DNA from: Oscillospiraceae bacterium | GTDB lineage: Bacteria; Bacillota; Clostridia; Oscillospirales; Oscillospiraceae | Reading direction: 5' to 3' | Assembly: GCA_910574635.1 (NCBI GenBank) | Contig: CAJTCG010000005.1 | Coordinates: 62,001-126,000, forward strand | Length of the DNA: 64,000 bases | In this document: positions 1-8,858 of the stretch, piece after piece | How positions within the stretch are numbered: the stretch's first letter is position 1 | Layout of the letters: each line of letters opens with the position of its first letter | The notes under the pieces: model-generated | What the model was told of the DNA's origin: nothing | Databases searched by the model: none | The model's input: the letters and a program-made list of their open reading frames with translations, nothing else | Made by a program: the position numbers and the translations under genes

Positions 1-1
1 C

Positions 2-3000
2 AAGGAGCTGGCTCCTTCCCTGTCTGAGCTGTGCGACCTGACCGACAACGGCGTGACCGTTGAGGTTTATGTCTGCCCCGTTGACGCCGACTTCATCACT
101 GACGTCGTCGTTACCCGGACGCAGCTGATGGAAGTTGACCGCGTCGCCTCCGACTATGTCGAGCTGGACACCATCGACTCCGACAGCAAGGATCCCCGCG
201 ATGACGGCGACCTGGCTGAGATTGCCGGCTACAACGACTTCTCCCTGTTTGAAGAGGCCGTCAGCGTCAAGGACAACAACTATGACGCTTACAATGTCCT
301 GAAGGACCTGAAGGCCGGCGACGAGGTCGCGGTTGTGCCTTACACCGCCGACGACGGCAAGACCTGGGAAGTTGGCCGGGCTTATGTGCCTGAGACCGTT
401 TCCGGCGCTCTGACCAACGTCGACATCTACAACACCAAGAGCAAGGCCGACGGCAATGCCATCGCCATCACTGTTGGTGGAACCACCTACCCCATCGCGC
501 AGTGGAACAAGGATATGCGCGAGATCGACGGCACCAAGATCCGGGCCACCAAGAAGGACGTCACCCTGCTCCTGGACGAGATGGGCAACGCCATGCTGGC
601 CAAGGACGTGGGCAACTCCAACGCTTGGATCGTCGTCGGCGATTACTATCAGGCCACCCTGTCTTCTGGCCGTGTGGGCTGGTTCGTCCACGGCTGGACC
701 ATCAAGGGCGACGAAGTCGACCTGGAGCTGGGCACCATCCGCGGCGCGGCTGAGAAGTACGCTCCCGGCGAACTGGTGAAGTACCAGGTTGCCGAGACCG
801 GCAACGGTGAGTATGAGCTGGTGAAGCCCATGTTCCGGGAGTCCGGCGTCAACTACACCGAAGGCCGCCGCGTTCTGAAGAACGGCGTTCTGTCTTCCTG
901 GACTGAGCCTCAGGGCGACACGAAGACGGTTGACAGTGTGAAGAAGCAAACCGGCGAGGGCATTTACAACATTTCTCAGTTTGCCCGTAAGAACGGTGTT
1001 GCTGAGAAATTCGAGATCCAGAGCAAGAATTCCCTGCTGCCTCTGGAGTTCTACAACACTCAGGTTGACCCGACTTCGGAGATGCAGGCCACTGGCAGCG
1101 ATGTGGTGCACTTCAACTACAAGAACGCCACCGCGACCCCGGATGTCGCTGTTGGATCGGGCAGTGGTGAGTGCGGTGTTGTGCCCGGCGACGGCAGCCT
1201 CGGCTCCAACAACTTCTATGACAACAATGGCAACCACAACATGTGGCGGTATCGTGCCGCTCCCTATGACGATGTGAAGTTCATCTTTGTGGGCTTCGAC
1301 ACCGCCAACGGCGAGGTTGAGGTTATCAATGTCCTGAGCGGCGCTCAGAATGTTGACTACAAGGAGCTCACCCAGATCAACCGCTGGTGGAAGAACGTCG
1401 GCACCAACGACGACAGCTTCGTAGCCAGCCCCGCTGAGGCCTATGTCGACAAGGACGGCAAGGTCAAGGCCGTGGTCATCAAGTCCGACTCCGCCGAGGC
1501 GAACCTGAAGGATCTGATGATCATCACCGACAACAAGGGCGCCAACACCTCCACCAAGGGCGGCGCTGAGGCTCCCACTTCCGGTACCTACTACACCCGT
1601 CAGTATGTCTCCGGTGAGGACGGCTTCAAGGAAGAGAAGACCGGCTACTTCGACAGAGCTCTGTCTGTTGGTGACGTTGTTACCGGCAGCCTGCAGTCCA
1701 ACGGCGTCATCCGTGCGAAGAACTTCCATTCCAAGTCTTACACGGACCGCAACCCCGACGGCATCTATGTCCGCGGCATCGGCGCCCTGAAGACTCAGGA
1801 GGGCGCGAAGTCCAAGACCATGTTCTACGTTGGTCCCGACAACGTCGTTGGTCCCAACAGCACCAAGGGCACCATTGAGTTCCTGGGCACCGGCGTGAAC
1901 GGCGGCGGCACACTTACCAACGCCGAGATCCTCACGAACAAGGATGTCATGGGCTTCGACCATGACTATGCCAAGGATTACAAGGGCCTGATCACCGTCG
2001 ACAGCACCACCCAGTTCATCGATCTGCGTGACGGCCGTCCCGGCAACATCAACAGCCTGGGCGATCTGCTTGACAGCGACAAGTGCGACGCCAAGACTGT
2101 CGAGCTGAAGATCCTGCTCAATGGTAATTCCAGCAGCGACGGCTTCCGTCATGCTTACGTGATCATGATTCTCGAGGCTACGCCCGAGAAGAGCGCGGCC
2201 AGCGGTGCGGTTACCATCACCGCGAAGGACAGCACCGGCAAGCCCATTACTAAGCGCACCGGCAATGGTACCCAGAGCGATCCCTATGTGTACACGCTCG
2301 CTCCCGGCGCTGCCATTGAGCTGACCGCGACGGTCAACTCCAGCGCGGTTGCGGAGAATGCGAAGTGGGATGTGGACGGCAGCATCACGAACGGCAACGT
2401 TGTGACCGCCTATGCTCCCGACGAGGATACCAACGCTGAGACCCACAAGCCTGCGACCTCTGCCGAGTTCTCTGTCACCCTCTATGACAAGGATAAGGAT
2501 ATTGCTCGGGTTCCCGCTAAGGCCTATGTCAGGATTGAGGCTGGCACCGAGAAGAGCGATACCGTCAACCTGACCATGCGCGGTGTGCTGTCTGGTTCCG
2601 GTACGGTTCTGGTCCAGCAGACCATTAACGGCGTGACCTCCTATGTGGACCCCGTTGCTGGCACCGACACCTATCCCATCAAGTCCGGCGCCAAGGTCAC
2701 TGTGTTCGTCAAGGATCCGACCGTGATCACAGGTGGTGATAGGACCAAGTCCTACGAGCTGAACGGCGTGGTGGTTACTGCCAAGAGCGTGGGCGACACC
2801 GCGACCACCCACGATTGGAAGGATACCCTGGTCATTGACAAGCTGGAGAAGGCTCTGGACCTCGTGTACCTGGGCAGTGGCGATCCCGTCGGCGGTAATG
2901 AAGTTGTTACCATCGGCCTCAAGGGCGGTGTAACTGCCAGCTACAAGGCTCCCGGTGCTGCTGACTTCACGCCTGTCGTGGACGGCAAGGCTGTTACCAA

Positions 3001-3925
3001 GGGCGGTGTCCTGCGCATCGACACCCTCGGCAACGGCGCGGCTGTCATCGGCGCGCTGGATGTGGCCGCGAACTCCACTGGTGCGGCTTCTCACGCGGAT
3101 CTGGCGACCAAGGCCGTAACGGCTGCGAACACTACTCTCAGCACCGATACGCTTAATTCTAGCATCACCCTGTATTCCGTGAACAAGGTCTTCTCCAAGA
3201 CTACCAGCGTGAAGGTTACTGGCGCTGGTGTTGATGTTGAGTCCACTGACTCGAATGGTATTTGGATGCCTGTTGGCGAAGAGATGACCATTTCCGGCAC
3301 TGGCTTCGACAACTTCATCAAGAGCGACTCTGCCTCCACGAAGACTGGTCCTGACGCTGGTACTTCCTTCACCATGAGCGACAACAAGGACGTTTACGTC
3401 TATGGCGCGGTCCTTGTCCAGAAGGATGCTGACGTGACCGTGACTGTCAGCGGTGACGCTCTTGACGCCAGCGGACTTGTGGTTTCCGGTCAGACTCTGA
3501 CTCTTGCCAGCGCTGACACGAACAAGATCGTTGTCAAGGAGACCGTGGGCAGCGAGAATGGTTACGGTGTGGAAACTACGAGTGATGCTTCTCCTGCCAA
3601 GACCACGATTTACAAGGCTTACCTGAAGGCCACTCTTGACAGCATCGACAACAACGCGAAGATTAGCGTTGAGACTCCCGGTGCGTCGTTCCAGGAAATG
3701 ATCCTGACCACGCAGCAAGCGGCTTCCACCATCGGCATTGACCCGGCTAAGTTTGCTACGATCGTTGTTACTGGTAAGGCTGATGCTACCACTACCACGA
3801 TTAAACTTGACGCTAACACTGATGCCGAATTTATTAACAATACGCCGGCTGACGCCACCAACCCTGCGGTTGCGTCTGTTAAGCTCGGCACCAAGGCGGT
3901 TACCTTCACTCAGGTGGCTCCCTAA
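2..3925 (+). CDS. C-terminal part of a giant secreted S-layer-like protein (5' end outside window)
   Basis: The frame is open from the first bases of the window, so the start lies upstream; an internal GTG at 53 is not a credible start. The visible ~1307 residues are rich in Asp, Thr, Val, Gly and Lys and very poor in Cys. The first half repeats a loose module in which a 'GDEVAVVPY'-like strand is followed by 'VSGALTN' and an 'ITVGGTTYPI' strand. The last ~500 residues look like Ig/bacterial surface modules with many Thr/Ser. No SLH motif, sortase signal or transmembrane anchor is seen at the C-terminus, so any anchoring SLH repeats must be N-terminal. This architecture is typical of S-layer-homology proteins of Oscillospiraceae, but the assignment is an inference. 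Abundant C- and T-ending optimised codons suggest high expression. A strong terminator follows at 3977. Confidence 0.75.
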   Translation, partial: KELAPSLSELCDLTDNGVTVEVYVCPVDADFITDVVVTRTQLMEVDRVASDYVELDTIDSDSKDPRDDGDLAEIAGYNDFSLFEEAVSVKDNNYDAYNVLKDLKAGDEVAVVPYTADDGKTWEVGRAYVPETVSGALTNVDIYNTKSKADGNAIAITVGGTTYPIAQWNKDMREIDGTKIRATKKDVTLLLDEMGNAMLAKDVGNSNAWIVVGDYYQATLSSGRVGWFVHGWTIKGDEVDLELGTIRGAAEKYAPGELVKYQVAETGNGEYELVKPMFRESGVNYTEGRRVLKNGVLSSWTEPQGDTKTVDSVKKQTGEGIYNISQFARKNGVAEKFEIQSKNSLLPLEFYNTQVDPTSEMQATGSDVVHFNYKNATATPDVAVGSGSGECGVVPGDGSLGSNNFYDNNGNHNMWRYRAAPYDDVKFIFVGFDTANGEVEVINVLSGAQNVDYKELTQINRWWKNVGTNDDSFVASPAEAYVDKDGKVKAVVIKSDSAEANLKDLMIITDNKGANTSTKGGAEAPTSGTYYTRQYVSGEDGFKEEKTGYFDRALSVGDVVTGSLQSNGVIRAKNFHSKSYTDRNPDGIYVRGIGALKTQEGAKSKTMFYVGPDNVVGPNSTKGTIEFLGTGVNGGGTLTNAEILTNKDVMGFDHDYAKDYKGLITVDSTTQFIDLRDGRPGNINSLGDLLDSDKCDAKTVELKILLNGNSSSDGFRHAYVIMILEATPEKSAASGAVTITAKDSTGKPITKRTGNGTQSDPYVYTLAPGAAIELTATVNSSAVAENAKWDVDGSITNGNVVTAYAPDEDTNAETHKPATSAEFSVTLYDKDKDIARVPAKAYVRIEAGTEKSDTVNLTMRGVLSGSGTVLVQQTINGVTSYVDPVAGTDTYPIKSGAKVTVFVKDPTVITGGDRTKSYELNGVVVTAKSVGDTATTHDWKDTLVIDKLEKALDLVYLGSGDPVGGNEVVTIGLKGGVTASYKAPGAADFTPVVDGKAVTKGGVLRIDTLGNGAAVIGALDVAANSTGAASHADLATKAVTAANTTLSTDTLNSSITLYSVNKVFSKTTSVKVTGAGVDVESTDSNGIWMPVGEEMTISGTGFDNFIKSDSASTKTGPDAGTSFTMSDNKDVYVYGAVLVQKDADVTVTVSGDALDASGLVVSGQTLTLASADTNKIVVKETVGSENGYGVETTSDASPAKTTIYKAYLKATLDSIDNNAKISVETPGASFQEMILTTQQAASTIGIDPAKFATIVVTGKADATTTTIKLDANTDAEFINNTPADATNPAVASVKLGTKAVTFTQVAP

Positions 3926-3976
3926 ACGGTTACCCGCAGTGATGGTTTCTGCTTGATACGAAATGTATCGGTGGGA

Positions 3977-4008
3977 GGACCCCGGCCTTATGGCCGGGGT
4001 CCTTCTAT
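3977..4008. terminator. Bidirectional intrinsic terminator between the surface protein and the phage-tail-like gene
   Basis: There is a perfect 11-bp stem (GGACCCCGGCC / GGCCGGGGTCC) with loop TTAT, followed by TTCTATT on the + strand. It ends the surface-protein transcript and lies at the 3' end of the leftward gene at 4008. Confidence 0.85.
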
Positions 4009-4595
4009 TACAGAAAAGCCATATAAAGATCATAGACCTCCATGGAGGCGTCGTCCCCACAGTTCAAATCCAGTGTGACATCGAGAACAATGGCGGACGG
4101 CCCGGTCCAGTGGAACTCCTCGCATGTGCAGGTAATGCCAAGCCCCGCGGCCAAGTCCCGGTAAGTGTCGGTTGGGGTCATCTCAATACCGTTCATGGTG
4201 ATGGAGACATTGCCGCCCTTATGGTGGAGCCAGCAGTGGATGTTCGTGCTGTTTGGGTTTTTGTGAAGGAGCAGGTATCGTACCTTCGCGGTGCCCGCCG
4301 CGTTTTTTCCGGTGAGGATGAGGCGGTGGTCGCCAAGCGTCACGCCCTCGGAGAGGGTCAGGTACTCCGGGCCGATAAAGGCCTCATAGAGGACGGCCTG
4401 AGGGTTGAAGGCAATGTGCCGGTTCACCATGTCGATGGTGCTGAGCTGTCCCACATGGTAGCACAGCCCGGTGACGATGCGGCGCAGCTCCGCCAGCTCG
4501 GCGGCGATTTTGGCGTTGTCGGCGTTGAAGTCCTCCATGCGGATCTGGTCGGAGAGCTCCCACTGGTTCAGGCTGCAGTGTTCGGTTTGTTTCAT
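4008..4595 (-). CDS. Phage-tail-like hypothetical protein
   Basis: This 195-residue protein starts at an ATG preceded by AAGGAGG at good spacing. The N-terminus contains 'LNQWELSDQIRMEDFNADNAKI' split over residues ~9-30. That stretch resembles the opening of tail-fibre/baseplate-associated proteins in clostridial prophages, from memory only. The rest is beta-rich with a Trp/Tyr/Thr-containing C-terminal domain ('ECHWTGPS'-like and 'LDLNCGDD' stretches). No signal peptide or membrane segment is visible. It stands alone: no capsid, portal or lysis genes are nearby, and the next locus is a toxin-antitoxin-like element. It may be a prophage remnant or a domesticated adhesive protein. The CDS is likely; the function is uncertain. 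Confidence 0.6.
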   Translation of the reverse strand: MKQTEHCSLNQWELSDQIRMEDFNADNAKIAAELAELRRIVTGLCYHVGQLSTIDMVNRHIAFNPQAVLYEAFIGPEYLTLSEGVTLGDHRLILTGKNAAGTAKVRYLLLHKNPNSTNIHCWLHHKGGNVSITMNGIEMTPTDTYRDLAAGLGITCTCEEFHWTGPSAIVLDVTLDLNCGDDASMEVYDLYMAFL

Positions 4596-4698
4596 ATTGC
4601 AAATCCTCCTTGTGTTCAGACTTATGAAAGGGCCCGGGAGGGGAGGAGTTGCACGGGGGAGGGCAATTGAGGCGGAAAACGGAATGAAAAAATAGGGC

Positions 4699-4728
4699 TT
4701 GCATATACTGGGCGGGGTGTGGTATAAT
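4699..4728 (+). promoter_or_regulatory. Promoter of the candidate antitoxin RNA
   Basis: TTGCAT at 4699-4704, an 18-bp spacer and a consensus TATAAT at 4723-4728. It faces a transcript of only ~75 nt that ends at the terminator at 4775-4807. Confidence 0.75.
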
Positions 4729-4734
4729 CATCAC

Positions 4735-4810
4735 AGCCAAAAAGCTGATCAAAACCACGGCAGACACGCAAAAGAAAAACCGGAGGGCTGCCATCCCTCC
4801 GGTTTTTCAT
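4735..4810 (+). ncRNA. Candidate antisense antitoxin RNA of a type I toxin-antitoxin locus
   Basis: A strong promoter fires about 7 bases upstream and an intrinsic terminator ends the transcript after ~75 nt, with no ORF preceded by a ribosome site. Bases 4739-4754 (AAAAAGCTGATCAAAA) and CCACGGCA at 4755-4762 recur as AAAAAGCTAATCAAAA and CCACGGCA at 4890-4916, over the toxin start codon. As the RNA is transcribed opposite to the toxin, these repeats make it complementary to the toxin initiation region. It is also complementary to the toxin mRNA through the shared terminator. This is the geometry of RNAII in the Fst/par systems. RNA ends are estimates. Confidence 0.6.
4775..4807. terminator. 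Shared bidirectional terminator of toxin and antitoxin transcripts
   Basis: A perfect 13-bp stem (AAAAACCGGAGGG / CCCTCCGGTTTTT) with a 7-nt loop; A and T runs on both sides make it functional in both directions. It lies 10 bases after the toxin stop codon. Confidence 0.85.
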
Positions 4811-4816
4811 TCGTGC

Positions 4817-4912
4817 TTACCTGCCCCTGCGGTGGCGGTCAAGCCACTTGCTTACGCAGCTGCCGACTACGCTCGCTCCGACCGACACGAAAAAGCTAAT
4901 CAAAATGTCCAC
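4817..4912 (-). CDS. Fst/Ldr-like small hydrophobic toxin (candidate type I TA)
   Basis: A 31-residue peptide from a GTG start at 4912, chosen because AGGAGG sits 8 bases upstream. It begins MDILISFFVSVG, has one hydrophobic helix (residues ~2-20) and ends in a basic tail containing KWLDRHRRGR. This is the layout of membrane-acting Fst-family toxins and of many small clostridial peptides. Its mRNA has its own promoter (4961-4989). In the 5' leader CTTCTCC can pair with GGAGGAG of the ribosome site, which would occlude it. A convergent antisense RNA starts at ~4735 and shares the terminator. Toxicity is inferred from these features, not shown. Confidence 0.6.
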   Translation of the reverse strand: MDILISFFVSVGASVVGSCVSKWLDRHRRGR

Positions 4913-4960
4913 GGCATTCACCTCCTCCCTGCTGCCAGTTTGGAGAAGGGCGGCAGACTG

Positions 4961-4989
4961 ATGATACCACATTTCGACAGAAACCGCAA
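4961..4989 (-). promoter_or_regulatory. Toxin promoter
   Basis: Read leftward: TTGCGG (4984-4989), a 17-bp spacer and TATCAT (4961-4966). It gives a ~40-nt leader before the toxin ribosome site. Confidence 0.65.
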
Positions 4990-5006
4990 GGGCGGGAAAA
5001 TACCCC

Positions 5007-5035
5007 TTGCCTTTTCTTGCGGCGGTTGGTATAAT
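5007..5035 (+). promoter_or_regulatory. Promoter of a second short RNA upstream of argG
   Basis: TTGCCT at 5007-5012, a 17-bp spacer and consensus TATAAT at 5030-5035. It is divergent from the toxin promoter, only ~20 bp away. Confidence 0.7.
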
Positions 5036-5041
5036 AATTAC

Positions 5042-5144
5042 AAGCTGCCCTTGTTGTGTTCGCCTAGCCATTTAACATAATGGAAGAAGTTCACAGCGAA
5101 GGACTCCCCCGGAGAGTTGGGCCTCTCCGGGGGACTTCTTTTGT
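5042..5144 (+). ncRNA. Candidate ~100-nt small RNA or terminated argG leader
   Basis: Lies between a strong promoter and an intrinsic terminator. The terminator has a 12-bp stem TCCCCCGGAGAG / CTCTCCGGGGGA at 5105-5134, loop TTGGGC, then CTTCTTTTGT. No ORF with a ribosome site lies inside. It could be an independent small RNA, a third component of the neighbouring toxin locus, or a prematurely terminated argG leader. The sequence does not decide between these. Confidence 0.5.
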
Positions 5145-5203
5145 ACGCTCCCTTCCGGCAAAATTTCCCTCCCTCCCGGCGCGAATCTTGTGCATTCCGC
5201 CAA

Positions 5204-5233
5204 TTGCATAAATATTCACAGAGGTTGTATAAT
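5204..5233 (+). promoter_or_regulatory. argG operon promoter with overlapping ARG box
   Basis: TTGCAT (5204-5209), an 18-bp spacer and TATAAT (5228-5233). Bases 5204-5219 read TTGCATAAATATTCAC, one mismatch from the ARG-box consensus NTGAATWWWWATTCAN bound by ArgR/AhrC. The box covers the -35 and spacer, so bound repressor would block polymerase. Confidence 0.7.
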
Positions 5234-5266
5234 TCATTCATCATTAAAACCAATGGAGGCGCAGTT

Positions 5267-6484
<1,218 letters not shown>

Positions 6485-6502
6485 TTTAAAGGAGCAGTAT
6501 CC

Positions 6503-7885
6503 ATGAAACTTTGGGGCGGACGGTTCAGCAAGGAGACGGATACCCTGGCCAATGATTTCCAGTCCTCCATCCACTTTGACCAGCGGCTTTACCGGGAGGA
6601 TATCCAGGGAAGCCTTGCCCATTCCGAGATGCTGGCGGCCCAGGGCGTCATCTCCCAGGCGGACAAGGACGCGATCCAGAAGGGCCTGACGGAAATCCTG
6701 GCGGATATCGAGGCGGGAAAGGTGGAGTTCTCCCCCGCCAACGAGGATATCCACATGAACGTGGAGGCCCTGCTGACCCAGCGCATCGGCGAGGCGGGAA
6801 AGCGCCTCCACACCGCCCGGTCCCGGAACGACCAGGTGGCCCTGGATTTCCGCATGTACGTGCGCAAGGAGATTGGAACCGTCATAGGCCGGCTCCTGGA
6901 CCTGGAGAAGGTCCTCTGCGCCCAGGCCAAGCAGCACCGGAACACGGTGATGCCGGGCTATACCCACTTGCAGCGGGCCCAGCCCATTTCCTTCGCCCAG
7001 CACCTGTTGGCCTACGCCGCCCAGTTCTCCCGGGACGTGACCCGGCTGGAGGACTGCCGCAAGCGCCTGAACGAGTGCCCCTTGGGCTCCGGCGCCCTGG
7101 CGGGGACCACCTATCCCATCGACCGCTTCCAGACGGCCCAGGCCCTGGGCTTTGACCGCCCCTGCGGCAACTCCCTGGACGGCGTCAGCGACCGGGACTA
7201 CGCCCTGGAGCTTCTGAGCGCGCTTTCTATTTTAATGATGCACCTCAGCCGCTTCGCCGAGGAGGTCATCCTCTGGTGCAGCTGGGAGTTCAAGTTCGTA
7301 GAGCTGGACGAGGCCTATTCCACCGGCTCCAGCATCATGCCCCAGAAGAAGAACCCGGACATGGCGGAGCTGGTCCGGGGCAAGACAGGCCGGGTCTACG
7401 GCGATTTGATGGGCCTCCTCACGGTGATGAAGGGCCTGCCCCTGGCCTATAACAAGGACATGCAGGAGGACAAGGAGCCGGTCTTCGACGCCCTGGACAC
7501 CGTGGAGCTGTGCCTTCCGGTGTTCACAGGGATGATCGACACCATGACGGTCCTGCCGGACAACATGCGCGAGGCGGCGGGCCGGGGCTTCATCAACGCC
7601 ACGGACTGCGCCGACTACCTGACCAAGAAGGGCATGCCCTTCCGGGACGCGTACACCGCCGCGGGACAGTTGGTGGCCTCCTGCGCCGTTCAGGGGAAGA
7701 CCCTGGAGGAGCTGACCCTGGAGGAACTGCAAGCCGTCTCCCCCCTCTTCGGGGAAGACGTTTACGAGGCGTTAAAGCTGGAAAACTGCATGGCCCTTCG
7801 CCGGAGCTTCGGCGGCCCTGCGGCGGCGGAGACCACCCGGCAGATTGAGGAAATCGAGACATTCATCCAGGCGCGGAGCGAATAA
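6503..7885 (+). CDS. argH: Argininosuccinate lyase
   Basis: Splits argininosuccinate into arginine and fumarate, the last step of the pathway. The 460-residue protein belongs to the aspartase/fumarase superfamily. It carries the signature loop 'GSSIMPQKKNPD' with the catalytic Ser in the second third, plus 'TARSRNDQVALD' and 'TPGYTHLQ'-like segments ('MPGYTHLQRAQP'). AAAGGAG precedes the ATG at 6503. It is co-transcribed with argG, with argC 15 bases downstream. Confidence 0.97.
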   Translation: MKLWGGRFSKETDTLANDFQSSIHFDQRLYREDIQGSLAHSEMLAAQGVISQADKDAIQKGLTEILADIEAGKVEFSPANEDIHMNVEALLTQRIGEAGKRLHTARSRNDQVALDFRMYVRKEIGTVIGRLLDLEKVLCAQAKQHRNTVMPGYTHLQRAQPISFAQHLLAYAAQFSRDVTRLEDCRKRLNECPLGSGALAGTTYPIDRFQTAQALGFDRPCGNSLDGVSDRDYALELLSALSILMMHLSRFAEEVILWCSWEFKFVELDEAYSTGSSIMPQKKNPDMAELVRGKTGRVYGDLMGLLTVMKGLPLAYNKDMQEDKEPVFDALDTVELCLPVFTGMIDTMTVLPDNMREAAGRGFINATDCADYLTKKGMPFRDAYTAAGQLVASCAVQGKTLEELTLEELQAVSPLFGEDVYEALKLENCMALRRSFGGPAAAETTRQIEEIETFIQARSE

Positions 7886-7900
7886 GAGGGAGGCGGTCCC

Positions 7901-8839
7901 ATGAGACCAAAGGTTTATATCGACGGCAAGGAGGGCACCACCGGCCTCCAGATATACGACCGCCTGGCGGTCCGGGAGGACATTGAGCTCCTCCTCATCG
8001 ACGAGTCCAAGCGCAAGGACACGGCGGAGCGGAGGAAGCTCCTCAACGCCGCCGGCCTGGTGTTTCTCTGTCTGCCGGACGCCGCCGCCGTGGAGGCGGT
8101 GAGCCTGATAGAAAACGGCCAAACCCGGGTGATTGACTGCTCCACCGCCCACCGGACGGCGGAGGGCTGGGTCTACGGCTTCCCGGAGCTGTCCGGACAG
8201 CGGGAGGCCATTCGAACGGCGGCCCGGGTGGCGAACCCGGGGTGTTATGCCACAGGCTTCCTCTCGCTGGTCCGGCCCCTGGTGGAGAAGGGGGCGCTGT
8301 CCCCCAAGGCCCGGCTGGCCTGCCACGCCCTGTCGGGCTATACGGGGGCGGGAAAAAAGGCCATCGCCCAATATACCGATCCGGACCGGGACAAGGAGCT
8401 GGAAAGCCCCCGGCACTACGCGGTTACCCTGGCCCATAAGCATCTGCCGGAGATGGCGGCAATAGCGGGACTGAACCGCCCGCCCCTGTTCATGCCCATG
8501 ATCTGCGATTATCCCCAGGGAATGGTAGTCACCGTCCCGCTGTGGGCGGAGGAGCTGGAGGGCCCCTGGTCCATTGAGAAGCTCCGGGCACTGTATGAGG
8601 ACTATTACGGCGGCAGTCCCGTGGTGACCCTCCGTCCCGCCGGCGCGCCCTCCTGCGGCTTTATCGGCTCCAACAATCTCTCCGGGGCGGACGGGCTGCA
8701 AATTTTTGTCAACGGAAACAGCGGGCAGTTCATGCTCTCCGCCCGCCTGGACAACCTGGGCAAGGGCGCCTCCGGCGCGGCGGTGCAGAACATGAACCTG
8801 ATGCTGGGCTTCGAGGAAACGGCGGGCCTGGCGCTTTGA
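7901..8839 (+). CDS. argC: N-acetyl-gamma-glutamyl-phosphate reductase (short type)
   Basis: NADPH-dependent reduction of N-acetylglutamyl phosphate to the semialdehyde. The 312-residue protein starts 'KVYIDGKEGTTGLQIYDRL', the G-x-x-G-x-x-G nucleotide loop, and contains 'ANPGCYATGFL' with the catalytic Cys. At ~310 residues it is the shorter ArgC class rather than the ~345-residue class. GGGAGG precedes the ATG. It sits between argH and argJ with 15- and 19-base gaps, so it belongs to the same transcript. Confidence 0.95.
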   Translation: MRPKVYIDGKEGTTGLQIYDRLAVREDIELLLIDESKRKDTAERRKLLNAAGLVFLCLPDAAAVEAVSLIENGQTRVIDCSTAHRTAEGWVYGFPELSGQREAIRTAARVANPGCYATGFLSLVRPLVEKGALSPKARLACHALSGYTGAGKKAIAQYTDPDRDKELESPRHYAVTLAHKHLPEMAAIAGLNRPPLFMPMICDYPQGMVVTVPLWAEELEGPWSIEKLRALYEDYYGGSPVVTLRPAGAPSCGFIGSNNLSGADGLQIFVNGNSGQFMLSARLDNLGKGASGAAVQNMNLMLGFEETAGLAL

Positions 8840-8858
8840 GAAAGTACGAGGAACGGAT

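Noticed and set aside
3963..4670. 235-codon rightward ORF opposite the phage-tail-like gene
   Set aside because: Begins inside a terminator, lacks a ribosome site, and the opposite strand has a better start and composition.
4817..5071. Longer 84-residue version of the toxin ORF
   Set aside because: It would start upstream of the toxin promoter, without a ribosome site; the GTG at 4912 has AGGAGG at ideal spacing.
5117..5266. Upstream extension of argG by 50 codons
   Set aside because: It crosses an intrinsic terminator and the argG promoter; the ATG at 5267 has GGAGG and matches the family N-terminus.
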